A stretch of 64,000 nucleotides of DNA, taken from NCBI RefSeq assembly GCF_029784165.1, contig NC_073695.1, forward strand, positions 243,448,089 to 243,512,088, in the 5' to 3' direction. The stretch is from Wyeomyia smithii. Its lineage: Eukaryota > Arthropoda > Insecta > Diptera > Culicidae. Made by a program: the position numbers and the translations under genes. A model generated the notes under the pieces. That model saw only the letters and a program-made list of their open reading frames with translations, was not told the origin of the DNA and made no database searches. Shown here one piece after another: positions 32,191 through 43,063 of this stretch. How positions within the stretch are numbered: position 1 is the stretch's first letter; the number at the start of each line of letters is the position of its first letter.

Positions 32191-33089
32191 CATAGACCAA
32201 TCCTGAATCCATTGAAAATGTATCCAGTATTTGGGACTATTGTTGGATTCCTCATTACCTTGAAGAGAGCATATTGAATATTTCCAAGGTAAAGCTTCAT
32301 TTCTGTCTGTTACAAATAAGGAGTCCATACCAAGGTGTGCTCTGTGCGAGCTTCTCTTGGTATGGTGGTGTAATGATGGGGCTCCATAAAAAAACAGGAA
32401 GGAACAAAAAGTGATGACAATTTTCGCTAAGATTAGTCTGAAAAAGATGATATTAGTAGCGTAGTGAAGATTTTATTCTGGGGGGAAGGGGGTTTGACAG
32501 AAAAAAGAATTTTGAGAATTTTAATGAGATAGGCAGATGGAGGGAGAGTGTAACTCAAATCAATGATTATCATGCAGCAAAACGGGATTGGAAAAACAGT
32601 GCTCTCAAAACGGGTTGCGTTGTAGTAGGGATATGAACTCGGAAGAATATTAAAGAGAGAGAAAAAAAGAACGTCGTAAAAGATTAAGTATTTTCCTGCT
32701 ATTATTGATGATACCGCTTACTGTGCAACGCACGAACTGTCTAAATAACCCGTTGCGTAATTCAGTCAATGGTTCTTTAGAGACCAACATTCGAATTGTC
32801 GTTTAATGCTTGATATACCGCTGATATCCCGCCCTTGTTTCGTTGTGTACACGTCCATTTATCGTTAATAAAGTCCCCCTCCCAGCCCAGCTACCCGAGA
32901 AAGCCAGGTGCTTGGTGCGATTTTAGCTAAAAAAGAATGGAAGGCTAAGCAGTCAAACAGTGGGAAAATTTGACAAAAGAGAATAGTTTTTATCCGAGGT
33001 TTCAGTTGGTTAGGTTTAAGTAGAATTTGTTTCATAAAATCGAACTAGAAAAAGGCTTTACTTCTGTCGGACGTTATTTTTGGCTCATG
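32191..33089. other. No recognised gene
   Basis: Includes a small hairpin pairing CCATACCAAG near 32,325 with CTTGGTATGG near 32,357. Otherwise unassigned sequence of mixed composition. Confidence 0.35.
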
Positions 33090-33103
33090 TACGGGGACTT
33101 ATG

Positions 33104-33320
33104 ACACCTCCCAGCTGGTCGCGCGGTACGATGCTGGCCTAACAAGCCAGTCGTCGTAGGTTCGAGTCTCGGCTCGGGAGAGACTGTTAGTGTCAGTAGG
33201 ATCGTAGCGCTAGCCCCGCAATTATCCTGTATACTTTACAGTTGGCTGCGAAGTTTGTGTATAATAAAACAGAAGGTCGAGTTCCGAATCAGAATGTAGC
33301 ACCAAGGCTCTGCTTTGCTT
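33104..33320 (+). repeat. SINE-1, full-length, with target duplication
   Basis: A 217-bp tRNA-derived SINE flanked by a perfect 14-bp duplication TACGGGGACTTATG (33,090-33,103 and 33,321-33,334). The head has an A-box-like GCTGGTCGCGCGGT and a B box GGTTCGAGTCTC (33,159-33,170). The anticodon-arm-like CTGGC-CTAACAA-GCCAG suggests a tRNA-Val(AAC)-like ancestor. The body carries GCGCTAGCCCCGCAATTATC and the 3' end is CTCTGCTTTGCTT. Related copies are at 15,781-15,917 and 50,911-51,090. It may be related to the mosquito Feilai-type SINEs; I cannot confirm the name. Confidence 0.9.
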
Positions 33321-33334
33321 TACGGGGACTTATG

Positions 33335-33829
33335 TAAGTTTCTGGTCTGGTCTTGGCGATAAAATTAGGCTTTGCATTCGGACTATCGGAAGTTGTGCCT
33401 CAAAGCAATCGAAGTTTCACTGTTTTGACTAATAGAAACAGCATGCATTTTCAACTTTATACACCCCCCCCCCCCATCCCCTTCTGGGCTACGCCAATGG
33501 ATTATAATAAATATCAACTTATACAGAAAATCACTAGGAAAAAAAAGAAAAAAAAAAATTAAATTACGCTAAGATTTGTTGAAAAGTCAAATAAGAATTA
33601 ATTAAAACAAAAGGCCGACAAGTGACAGTTAAAAATTGGATTTTTTGTGGCTTTCGTACTCCACAATGCGTGCATAGAGAACTTTATGCCAGTATTTTTT
33701 GTTTTGTTTATGCATGCCCAGTTCTGTTCAAAATGGCGCCGAAACAAGGAGCCTTGTGCAAGCGGGTTGTACAGTTTGCTATGAATTGCACAACAGTTTT
33801 GGCATAAAGTTCACGAGAACTACGTTTTT
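33335..33829. other. Unassigned, with C run and weak hairpin
   Basis: A run of 13 C lies at about 33,464-33,476. GAACTTTATGCCA at 33,680-33,692 pairs with TGGCATAAAGTTC at about 33,801-33,813. This hairpin lies just upstream of array 2, as the hairpin at 18,335 lies just upstream of array 1. Confidence 0.5.
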
Positions 33830-35925
33830 CTTCAGCCTACCACATAGGGATGTAAATAGGAAAACTATTAACGAAAAGGGGACGAAAAATGTCCCTTTTT
33901 AAATGTTTATAAATCGGTTTGTTTTCAACCGATTTCCTTGATTTTTGCAGCAATTGATTGGAAAACTATACACGCATGCACCCAAATGTAGGAAAGTGTT
34001 GATTGTTTTTGCGAACTATTGTACTATTGAAAATTGTCCAGCCTTGTTGAAACGAAAGCTACGTACTCTGATTGGTCGCTTGCTGACTTTCCCTAAAAAG
34101 GTCGACAGAATAGTATAACTAGTTAGCCGCAGCGTAGCGAATTGCGAAGGAGCAGCAGCGGGTTGCGCCAGTAAAGAAAACAAATCACATATCTAAGCAG
34201 CAGCGAGGTAGCACCAAACGTCTGGATTTGTCAGTTAAGGGCTTCGGCCTTCTTCCCGTAATAAAGTTTTGCTTCATCTTGGCAACAACGGATTCTGTGC
34301 TGAATCCAAGAAAACACAATCTGTCGCGGCCGTCTTATTTACAGAATGCGAAAACAGTTTTTACAGATTTTGAACAGCAAAATGAACACACAAGTAATTG
34401 AAGGTTAATAATTTTTTGGCAATAACACAAGCATTCTGTGCAGGATCCTAGCAATCACATTCTGTCGCGATCAAAAAATTTACTTTATTTATTTACCTAA
34501 TAAACCCCCCACTGTTGGGGTAGCACAAAGGCTGCGATCAGCATAACCGATTTTGAACAACAAACTGCCCTGTTCTGTTAGAACGCCAGAACAAAGGTGA
34601 TTTATTCGATTTTACAGGAATAAAATGAAGTCGATTCAATCAATCAACATGAGCAGCATTTGTTCAGTTGCAATATGATGCAACACGCAACAGCGGGTAA
34701 ACGAAATCGCCTGATGTTACAAACCGCTACACGATATGGGTTAAAATCGTTGCGTGTGTGAGAGCACCATCGGTATTTATTCGCTGTATACAAAAATGAA
34801 ATGCGAATTGTGGAATAATTCGTTTAAAGAACATTGGAGAATGGTAGAACTGAACAGAAAGGCGTGGCCTATTTCGTAGCAATTTTCGGCCATAAAAGAT
34901 TGTTTCTGGTAAAATCAGCTACATTCATTAGTCAAAAGGTGAGCTGGCTGAACCATCCACAACGTTGATAGCAGTAGCAGCAGATATCAGCACTCAGCAG
35001 TAACAGTGGATTGCAGCGGGTTGCGCCTGTGGCTGCCATTTAACTAAACAAATCACTTGCCCTGTTGTTGGTCACCATGTCTCAAGAACAGCGCAATTCT
35101 TCTCAGCGTGTGTCGCCAGACTACCATTATTCCCCCACTGTTTGGGTAGATTGCCATCAGCAAATCCAATTTCGAACAGCAGCACAAAGGCTGCGATCAG
35201 CATAACCGATGTTGAACAAGAAACTGCCCTGTTCTGTTAGAACGCCCTAACAAAGGTGATTAATTTGAATTTACAAGAATAAATTGAATTCGATTCAATC
35301 AATCAGCATAAACAGATTTCGTCGTCTCCCAGCTGCTCAGTTACAACATGATGTAACACGCAAAAGCGAGTAAACGTAATCGCTTGATGTTAAAAACCGC
35401 AACACGATACGGGTTAAAATCGTTGCGCGTGTGAGAGCACCATCGGTGTTTATTCGTTGGAAAGAAAAATCAAATGCGAATTGTGGAATAATTCGTCTAG
35501 AGAACATTAGAGAATAGTAAAACTGAACAAAAAGGCGTGGCCTATTTCGAAGCAACCCATTTTGCCCATTACTGAGGAAGCATAAAAGTTGCCATCAGCA
35601 AATCCAATTTTCAGCAGAAAAATACCGTTTTTAAGGCAAATAAACAAATATTTGAAGGTTAATATTTTTTTGACAACTCAAGCGAGCAATCTGTGCTAGA
35701 TACTAACAATTAAAATCTGTGGCGACCGTCTAATTTACTGAATGTAAAACAGCTTTGACAGCTCGTGTTTTTTATTGTCTTTATTCCCCAACTGTTGAGG
35801 CAGCACAAAGCTAGCAATAGTAGACTTTATGACTCATTAATGAAACACTTACAACAATACATTTGTTAATAGTGTGCGTAGTTTTACGCCAGTTATGCGG
35901 TCGTGTCTTGGATACAACCTCTTAT
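33830..35925 (+). repeat. Promoter/stem-loop repeat array 2
   Basis: Direct-orientation homologue of array 1. It starts near ACATAGGGATGTAAATAGG, with a CCAAT-like CTCTGATTGGTCGC at about 34,066-34,080 and GGTCGACAGAATA at 34,100. It carries a type-2 segment GGCGTGGCCTATTTCG (from 34,861) with CATAAAAG and ACATTCATTAGTC. A further partial copy follows at 35,200-35,640 with a decayed stem-loop at 35,623-35,638. In this copy the conserved stretch opens with ATG at 35,077, giving a 42-codon frame. The array ends near GCGGTCGTGTCTTGG, the phrase also found at the right end of the insertion at 25,131-26,940. Confidence 0.72.
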
Positions 35926-35978
35926 TTTTTTTTGTAAGATTTGGACCACTGCGACCATCATTTTGATCTTTTGTGGTA

Positions 35979-36008
35979 TTCGATCCGGTTGGTTGGGATC
36001 TTCATCAG
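35979..36008 (-). ncRNA. Hammerhead-ribozyme-like core
   Basis: The minus strand reads CTGATGA, one extra A, GATCC, nine bases, GGATC, GAA. This is the CUGANGA...GAA core around a perfect 5-bp stem II. The extra base between core and stem departs from the consensus, and stems I and III are not clear, so activity is doubtful. The inverse copy (36,736-36,765) has a decayed stem. Confidence 0.4.
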
Positions 36009-36377
36009 GGCCTGTTTTGAAATTTATTCCGTTGCATAAAAACATAGAAAATCTGACATGAACTACATCTAGCTAACAACAAAACAGAAAACTCACCTGA
36101 CACTAATCAGCTTGTACCGTCACAGAAAATATCCTATGCGTAGAAGTCTGGTTCGAAAGGGGGAAATTGCACTGCATCTGACAACATCTGTTTCAGCTCT
36201 ATCCTCATTATTTTTACCTACACTTCACTTAATTGTTTATTTGTGCTAATTAGCGGCTGCTATTTGGGTTAAACTGTGTCCCGAAAAAGATGGTGTACGA
36301 TGAGGGGGTTGTGGAGTTATGTATTCGGTTCTACTATGTTTTGACCTTATCGCTCCTTATCGCTCTTCGTCGATCTT

Positions 36378-36653
36378 TCATTGAGAGTAGGAGATCTGCG
36401 TACGCACAGCTTTGGTTGTTGGTGTTGCGATGTGGAGCATCTCCAACACTTGCAGAGATTGTGATTTGTAGGCACTGTTCAGGATAGCTGGCGTGTTAAG
36501 GTCGAAGCGGTGGTTGTACCGGAAGTAGCGATCGATCATTGCTGTGTTTCTCTGGAGTTGTTGGATTTCGTGGTCTTCGTTTTGGTGGCCATTGGACAGC
36601 AGTTTGTCCCGTGTATTTACGTGTGACTGGTTCGTTGTCGTATGTACGGGCAC
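36378..36653 (-). pseudogene. Penelope-like C-terminal (GIY-YIG tail) fragment
   Basis: A 91-codon frame whose second half reads RNTAMIDRYFRYNHRFDLN, then TPAIL, then SLQVLEMLHI. The pattern Ala/hydrophobic, basic 'H-H-F', IL, then E-hydrophobic-HI is that of the tail of GIY-YIG domains in Penelope-like reverse transcriptases. The GIY and YIG motifs and the RT are not present. The first 40 codons match nothing clear. Family assignment is by pattern only. Confidence 0.5.
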
Positions 36654-36689
36654 CAGTTACACGTAACTACACTGGACAAACTGCTGTCC
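36592..36689. repeat. 98-nt hairpin
   Basis: GGACAGCAGTTTGTCC...ACTGGT (36,592-36,630) pairs with ACCAGT...GGACAAACTGCTGTCC (36,652-36,689) over about 38 bp with few mismatches and a loop of about 21 bases. Confidence 0.85.
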
Positions 36690-36770
36690 GATTCTCTATG
36701 TTTTTATGTAATGGAATAAATTTAAAAAAAAAACCCTGATGAAGTTCCCAACCAACCAGATCGGAACGTT

Positions 36771-37621
36771 GGCGATGACCCCATAGAGATCAGCGCTGTT
36801 TTTGTTAAGACTGCTAATCCGACACAAAATCAAAGTTCACAAGAAACCATTTTGAAATCGAATCGTTAAAAAACTGTTCACGTGGTATGTGGATGGCCCT
36901 TTTCTCAAATGATCGATATTTTGATTCGTTCATAATGAATGTACAGGGGGTGAACAAAGTGATCGAGACAGGCAAAATTTTGTCAATTTCCAAATGATCA
37001 GAACTTCACGAAAAATAAAAGAATTTTTGGCGAAACCGGTTTCATTTTACCGGAAAACTAACCCAGTCAGACACTGGAAATGTTCCGGATTTTTGGGGTG
37101 TGTGTCAAAAAGTACATTTTCGCAACGCGTAGAACTTTCTCTGATATCTTGTTTTTTTAGGTTCATATGTTACCCATAAACTGAAATTTATTCCGAGTTC
37201 ATTGTTACCCAAAGATCGAAAATCTGTCAAGGAATTAAGAAACTATCGAGATATTAATTATTGAAGTATGTTTTTTGAAGTTTTTTATACTGCTGGGTGT
37301 AGAGTACAAGAAAAAGTTATCTTAGATTTTCCCTCAATTGTTGCTCACTGTGGTTCGTTCTGGAGAGTTTCAGGCAACTTATTTTTTTATTTTTAAAACT
37401 TCATTTGAAAAAAAAAATCAAAAATTTTTAATTGTCACCCGTTAAAATGGTTTTTTAATTAGGATTGGCAAAATTGATTTCACGGGAAACGGAAATGAAA
37501 AATCTCATTTCTTGGGAATTCCCGAGACGTGAGAGTAATGAACAAAAATAAAAAAAAGATTCAATGCGAAGTTCATTAATAAAAGGTAAGAAAAAAATCG
37601 TTAAGAATGCACCCAAAATCG
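36771..37621. other. Unassigned; Tc1-like end word
   Basis: ACAGGGGGTGAACAAAGTGA at about 36,942 resembles a Tc1/mariner terminal repeat, but no partner end was found. Otherwise A+T-rich, without genes. Confidence 0.3.
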
Positions 37622-38013
37622 CCTCAATTAGTGTTTTTTTTTTTTTTTTCTTCACATAACATTTATTTGACACGGCACAAATACAATTTAATGTTTAACG
37701 GCGCCAATTATATCTGATGACTTAAAAACTAAAGCAAATTTTTTATCCTCGCTGCCGACTACGAGCTGAAATTAAGTCTAACTTAAAACTAGCATGGGAT
37801 TTCCAATCAGTGTTTTGTTGTTCAATGGTCGTCTGATAATCGTCGAATGGCATGTATGGATTCGTTCTGCTGAGCCACGATGTCGTGAGTTGGGACAGAG
37901 GCTCGTAGTCCTTGGGTCCTGGTTCTATTGTGCGGGGTCTGGTTGCTGGTTTTGTGCTTAAGGTTCAAACGTGTTCTTGTCGTTTTGTTGGGTGTAGACG
38001 GAGGGGAACGGGA

Positions 38014-41000
38014 CTAGACTGGGGCGTGGATGGATTTCAGGAAAACGTATATAAGGGACATGTAGGATAGGTCACGGCTCGCCAAGACATCACGAACAGG
38101 AACAGCCGGCTGTCTACCCTCGGCCTGCAGGGAAGCTATTAGTTTAGACCTGGCGTCACGGTGTACAGGGCATGACCAAACCACATGCTCTATGTCGTGA
38201 TAACCTTCACCACAGGCACAGATACCACTTTCCCCGAGCCCAACACGACGGAGGAGCGCGTCAAATCTATAGTGATTGGACATAAGCCGGGACATCACGC
38301 AAATGAAATCCCGACCTACATCCAACCCCTTGAACCACGGGTTCGTCGATACTTTGGGGATTATGGAATGTAACCACCTTCCCAATTCCCCTCTGGTCCA
38401 AGCATTTTGCCAACTGATGATCGTATTCTGACGTACAAGTGCGAAAAATTCATTAAAGGCAATTGGTCTTTCATAAATATCACCGTTTGTTGCGCCCACC
38501 TTAGCCAAAGAGTCCGCTTTCTCATTACCCGGTATCGAGCAGTGAGAAGGGACCCACGCTAAGGTAATCTGAGTAGATTTTTCGGATAAAGCACTCAGAT
38601 GTTCCCGTATTTTCCCCAGGAAATACGGAGAGTGCTTAACATCTTTCATCGATCGGAGAGCCTCAATGGAACTGAGACTGTCCGTAAAGATGAAATAATG
38701 GTCCGTGGGCATTTTTTCGATAATCCCTAGGGTGTACTGAATTGCAGCTAATTCTGCGACGTAAACAGAAGCAGGATTATCGAGCTTATGGGAGACGGTT
38801 AAATTGTTATTGAAGATACCGAAGCCAGTGGACCCATCAAGAAGTGATCCGTCAGTGTAGTACATATTGTCGCAGTTGATGTTTCGATATTTATTGGAAA
38901 AAATTTTAGGGATCTGCTGCACGCGTAAATGATCCGGGATTCCACGAGTTTCTTCTATCATGGATGTATCGAAAAACACAGTAGAATCAGAAGTATTTGA
39001 TAAGTCGACACGATTTGGAATATTCGAAGAAGGGTTAATATTTTGGGACATGTGATTGAAATACAATGTCATAAAACGGGTTTGAGAATTAAGTTCGATT
39101 AACTTTTCAAAATTTTCAATCACGGGACGGTTCAAGACCTCACATTTGATTAGAATACGAGAAGACAGGCTCCAGAAGCGGTTTTTCAATGGTAGTACTC
39201 CAGCTAAAACCTCCAAACTCATCGTATGGGTCGACTGCATGCAACCTAAGGCGATACGCAAACAACGATATTGTATTCGCTCCAGTTTGATCAAATGTGT
39301 GTTTGCTGCGGAGCGGAAGCAGAAACACCCGTATTCAATAACAGACAATATCGTTGTTTGGTAAAGCCTTATAAGGTCTCCTGGATGGGCTCCCCACCAT
39401 TGTCCGGTTATTGTACGAAGAAAATTCACTCTTTGTTGACATTTTTTCATCAGATACCTCACGTGACAACCCCAGGTGCCTTTAGAGTCGAACCAGACAC
39501 CAAGATATTTGTGTACCAAAACCTGAGAAATCGTTTTACCCATTAATTGTGTTTGAAGCTGAGCAGGTTCATGCTTCCTAGAAAAAACTACTATCTCAGT
39601 CTTCTCCGGAGAGAATTCGATACCTAGCTGTGAAGCCCAAGCAGACAAATTGTCCAAGGTATCTTGCAATGGTCCTTGCAAATCGGCAGCTTTGGCTCCT
39701 GTAACAGAGATTACACTGTCGTCTGCAAGTTGTCTTATCGTGCATGAATTTGCCAGACATTCGTCGATGTCATTTACATAAAAGTTGTAAAGAAGGGGGC
39801 TTAAACATGAGCCCTGGGGAAGACCCATGTAGCTAATGCGAAAAGTTGCCAAATCGCCATGCGTAAACTGCATGTGCTTTTCGGACAACAAGTTGTGCAA
39901 AAAATTGTTCAAAATTGGAGAAAATCCTTGTCGGTGAAGTTTACCCGAAAGAATGTCAATAGAAACGGAATCAAAAGCCCCCTTAATGTCCAAGAACGCA
40001 GACGCCATTTGTTCTTTACGAGCATACGCCAGCTGAATATCTGTTGAAAGCAACGCAAGACAATCATTCGTCCCTTTGGCACGGCGGAAGCCAAATTGAG
40101 TTTCTGATAGTAGACCATTTGATTCGACCCAATGGTCTAAACGACGGAGTATCATTTTTTCCATCAATTTCCGGATACAGGATAGCATTGCAATCGGCCT
40201 ATAAGAGTTGTGATTAGAAGCTGGTTTCCCTGGTTTTTGGATGGCGATCACCTTCACTTGCCTCCAATCCTGCGGTACAATGTTTTGCTCCAGGAACTTA
40301 TTGAACAAGTTCAACAAGCGCCTCTTGGCATTGCCGGGTAGATTCTTCAACAAGTTGAATTTGATTCTATCTAATCCAGGCGCGTTATTGTTACAGGACA
40401 GGAGGGCAACTGAAAGTTCTGCCATCGTAAAAGGTGATTCTATCGCGTCGTGGCCCGGAGACGCATCGCGAACAATATTTTGCTCAGGAACAGAGTCCGG
40501 ACATACTTTCCTGGCAAAATCAAATATCCACCTACTTGAAGACTCCTCGCTTTCGTTGACCGTTACGCGATTCCGCATTCTTCGGGCTGTGTTCCAAAGA
40601 GTGCTCATCGATGTCTCCCTCGACGTCTCGTTCACGAACCGACGCCAATATCCACGTTTCTTTGCTTTAGCCAAGCTTTTAAGCTTGGTATCAAGCTCCG
40701 AATACCGTAAATAGTCGCCAGGTATACCTCCCGTCTGGTAGGCCTTAAACGCGTCGGATCTTTGCGTGTAGACATCGGAGCACTCTTGGTCCCACCACGG
40801 AGTGGGAGGCCGTTCTTTGATCGTTACGCCGGGATATTTCTTCGTTTGGGCTTGCAACGCGGCGTCGAGAATCAAGCCCGCGAGGAGGTTGTATTCTTCA
40901 AGTGGTGAATGATGTTGAATCGACTCGACCGCTTTTGAAATCATTTCCTCGTATAACTTCCAATCGACATTTCGTGTGAGGTCATACGGAATGTCAATTG

Positions 41001-41721
41001 GTCGCATGCGAGTTGACCCGTTAGTAATTGAAATAAGAATAGGCAGATGGTCGCTACCGTGAGGATCGAGGATTACCTTCCATGTGCAATCCAACCGTAG
41101 CGACGTCGAACATAAGGATAGATCCAAAGCGCTTGGGCGCGCTGGAGGTTTCGGGATACGTGTCATTTCACCGTTGTTTAAAATAGTCATGTCGAAGTCA
41201 TCGCAAAGGTTATAGATTAAAGAGGAGCGGTTATCATTGTATGGGGAACCCCAAGCCACGCCATGAGAGTTGAAGTCTCCCAAAATCAAACGTGGCGAGG
41301 GAAGAAGTTCTATTAAATCAAAGAGCAGCCGTTGCCCAACCTGTGCTCTGGGGGGAATATATATTGAGGCAATACAAAGCTCTTTACCTTGTATTGTCAT
41401 TTGACATGCGACAACTTCGATGCCTGGAATCGAGGGGAGGTTAATACGATAGAAAGAATAGCACTTTTTAATCCCTAAAAGTACTCCTCCATATGGGGTG
41501 TCTCGATCAAGGCGAATAATATTAAAATCATGGAAGTTGAGATCAATATTTGAAGTAAGCCAAGTTTCACAAAGGGAAAATGCATCGCATTTGTTTTTAT
41601 TTATCAAAACTTTAAACGAATCAATTTTTGGTAAAATACTTCTACAATTCCACTGTAAGACAGAGATAGAATCCTTCATATACGCAGTTGAATTAGGCAT
41701 CGAAGGATACAATCGCTGCAA
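38014..41721 (-). CDS. ORF2 polyprotein: endonuclease, RT, RNase H
   Basis: A 1,235-residue protein for target-primed reverse transcription. Endonuclease (about residues 18-235): LQWNCRS with N24, LCETWL with E52, LILGDFNSH with D149/N151, and GSDHLPI with D224/H225. RT (about 470-760): AFLDIKGAFDS with D578, GLPQGSCLSPLL (633-644) and RQLADDS with D667/D668. RNase H (about 950-1,075): YTDGS with D957, E990, FTDS with D1014, and WVPSH...GNEKAD with H1060/D1070. A C-terminal Cys/His cluster has C1168, C1170, H1179 and C1184. All catalytic residues are present. The first Met is at 41,721, inside ORF1; Met at residue 8 or 15 could also serve. It overlaps the ORF1 end by 29 nt in another frame, suggesting coupled translation. 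No internal stops. Confidence 0.95.
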   Translation of the reverse strand: MQRLYPSMPNSTAYMKDSISVLQWNCRSILPKIDSFKVLINKNKCDAFSLCETWLTSNIDLNFHDFNIIRLDRDTPYGGVLLGIKKCYSFYRINLPSIPGIEVVACQMTIQGKELCIASIYIPPRAQVGQRLLFDLIELLPSPRLILGDFNSHGVAWGSPYNDNRSSLIYNLCDDFDMTILNNGEMTRIPKPPARPSALDLSLCSTSLRLDCTWKVILDPHGSDHLPILISITNGSTRMRPIDIPYDLTRNVDWKLYEEMISKAVESIQHHSPLEEYNLLAGLILDAALQAQTKKYPGVTIKERPPTPWWDQECSDVYTQRSDAFKAYQTGGIPGDYLRYSELDTKLKSLAKAKKRGYWRRFVNETSRETSMSTLWNTARRMRNRVTVNESEESSSRWIFDFARKVCPDSVPEQNIVRDASPGHDAIESPFTMAELSVALLSCNNNAPGLDRIKFNLLKNLPGNAKRRLLNLFNKFLEQNIVPQDWRQVKVIAIQKPGKPASNHNSYRPIAMLSCIRKLMEKMILRRLDHWVESNGLLSETQFGFRRAKGTNDCLALLSTDIQLAYARKEQMASAFLDIKGAFDSVSIDILSGKLHRQGFSPILNNFLHNLLSEKHMQFTHGDLATFRISYMGLPQGSCLSPLLYNFYVNDIDECLANSCTIRQLADDSVISVTGAKAADLQGPLQDTLDNLSAWASQLGIEFSPEKTEIVVFSRKHEPAQLQTQLMGKTISQVLVHKYLGVWFDSKGTWGCHVRYLMKKCQQRVNFLRTITGQWWGAHPGDLIRLYQTTILSVIEYGCFCFRSAANTHLIKLERIQYRCLRIALGCMQSTHTMSLEVLAGVLPLKNRFWSLSSRILIKCEVLNRPVIENFEKLIELNSQTRFMTLYFNHMSQNINPSSNIPNRVDLSNTSDSTVFFDTSMIEETRGIPDHLRVQQIPKIFSNKYRNINCDNMYYTDGSLLDGSTGFGIFNNNLTVSHKLDNPASVYVAELAAIQYTLGIIEKMPTDHYFIFTDSLSSIEALRSMKDVKHSPYFLGKIREHLSALSEKSTQITLAWVPSHCSIPGNEKADSLAKVGATNGDIYERPIAFNEFFALVRQNTIISWQNAWTRGELGRWLHSIIPKVSTNPWFKGLDVGRDFICVMSRLMSNHYRFDALLRRVGLGESGICACGEGYHDIEHVVWSCPVHRDARSKLIASLQAEGRQPAVPVRDVLASRDLSYMSLIYVFLKSIHAPV

Positions 41722-43063
41722 GGAGAGGCCATTGGGCAGTCAACTGCTTCAAAAATGATCTAACTGTTGGGAGGAATGCTGTAAGAAAAATTTTAATTGG
41801 ATCGGGTACATTGAAAGTTTCAAAAATCCAGTCCACAATGTCAGAAAATTTCACTAATCCAGAGTTTGTTTCATCAACTGGGAGTGTAAAAGGAGCAACT
41901 GGGGTTTTAGATGTTCCTGGCAGTGCTGGGAACTCCTTCTGGGACTTTAAATTTGCCAGCCCAGGAGGAGTTTGCTTCGGTTTTTCCGCAGCACTGTTTG
42001 GTTTGTTTGTAACCTTCATTTCACTTTGAGAAATCTTAGGACCTTTTCTGGGCAGTTTAGGAGAGGAAACACTTTTCCTCTTTCTAGACTCCCCAGGATT
42101 GGCGTAAGATGCTCCCGCTGGTGAATCGTCAGAATCGGTTTCCTCAGAGGGCAACAGATCGAAGGGGTTCGAAGTAACGGGAGAAGTGGTAACGGTCTTC
42201 TTCAGCATGTCAGCGTAGGAACGCTTTGAACGCTCTTTGAGAGACCGTTTTATTTTATCCCTGCGCTGCATGTACACCGCACATGTCGAGAGCTCATGCA
42301 GATTTTCTCCGCAGTGAATACACTTTTCAGCGTTAACACTGCAAGAATCTTCCGCATGAGACTCCCCACACTTGCCACAACGTGCCTTATTGCAGCAGTA
42401 GGCGGCTGTATGGCCTAACTGCTTGCAATTCAGGCAGTTCATGACGCGGGGCACGTAGAGCCTCACAGGGAGACGAACCCGGTGGATCGAGACGTGGCTT
42501 GGTAGTGCAGACCCGGCGAACGTAACTCGAAACGAGTCTGACGGAGTGTATACTGTTTTGCCACCGATGATCGATGCTGACCGCAATTGCTTGCAGTCGA
42601 GCACCTTTACTTCGGGACACGTTTTGTTCTTAAAGCACCCTTTGGCACTTTGCAGTATACACTCGACGGACAGACTCGAATCGGTTATGACACCGTCGAT
42701 CTCCACGTCTCGTGCGGGTATGTAAACGCGATACTCGCGTGTGAAGAGCTCAGAGCAAGCTATATCGTTGGCCTCTTTCAGGTTACCGACCACGACACGG
42801 AGCTTGTTAGGCCGGACCTTGGAAATTTCGGTCACGCCCTTGTACTCCTTCGTCAGGTCTTTAGAAATCTGCAAGAGGTTCAACTTTTTCGATTTCGGTC
42901 CTGCCTTTGGCCGAAAATAAACAGTATAGCTGCCCTGGGCTCCGTCTGGGTAAAGCCTGGGGCGAGGGGGGACTGAAGAATGAACAGGGGAGGGGGTAAC
43001 AGAAGGGTCAGGGTCAGAGGGGTTCGGGGATGGTGGCGCGGGAGGCGAGGGATCTACATCCAT
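41693..43063 (-). CDS. ORF1 Gag-like zinc-knuckle protein
   Basis: A 456-residue nucleic-acid-binding protein expected to coat element RNA in a ribonucleoprotein. Residues 1-40 are Pro/Ser-rich. About 45-200 resemble the fold found before retrotransposon zinc knuckles (hydrophobic/basic, with ITDSSLSVECIL near 126). Three zinc knuckles follow: C210-C213-H218-C223, C229-C232-H236-C241 and C248-C251-H256-C261. A basic RRDKIKRSLKERSKR segment (about 267-281) comes next, then a Ser/Pro/Lys-rich region with KFSDIVDWIFE near 408. The start is chosen as the first Met after the 5' UTR, shared with copy 1. The frame is fully open, unlike copy 1. Confidence 0.93.
   Translation of the reverse strand: MDVDPSPPAPPSPNPSDPDPSVTPSPVHSSVPPRPRLYPDGAQGSYTVYFRPKAGPKSKKLNLLQISKDLTKEYKGVTEISKVRPNKLRVVVGNLKEANDIACSELFTREYRVYIPARDVEIDGVITDSSLSVECILQSAKGCFKNKTCPEVKVLDCKQLRSASIIGGKTVYTPSDSFRVTFAGSALPSHVSIHRVRLPVRLYVPRVMNCLNCKQLGHTAAYCCNKARCGKCGESHAEDSCSVNAEKCIHCGENLHELSTCAVYMQRRDKIKRSLKERSKRSYADMLKKTVTTSPVTSNPFDLLPSEETDSDDSPAGASYANPGESRKRKSVSSPKLPRKGPKISQSEMKVTNKPNSAAEKPKQTPPGLANLKSQKEFPALPGTSKTPVAPFTLPVDETNSGLVKFSDIVDWIFETFNVPDPIKIFLTAFLPTVRSFLKQLTAQWPLLAAIVSFDA

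Larger units (their letters stand above)
35979..36770 (-). mobile_element. Penelope-like element remnant with inverted ends
   Basis: A minus-strand frame (36,653-36,378) resembles the C-terminus of a Penelope-like protein and is followed downstream by a hammerhead-like motif at 35,979-36,008. The 75-bp end 35,982-36,056 is repeated in inverse at 36,690-36,763 (about 85% alike). Such inverted partial copies are common for Penelope-like elements. A separate 98-nt hairpin (36,592-36,689) abuts the second copy. Confidence 0.55.

Noticed and set aside
33104..33320. Functional tRNA-Val gene
   Set aside because: The tRNA-like head is followed by a repeated non-tRNA body and flanked by a 14-bp target duplication, so it is a SINE.
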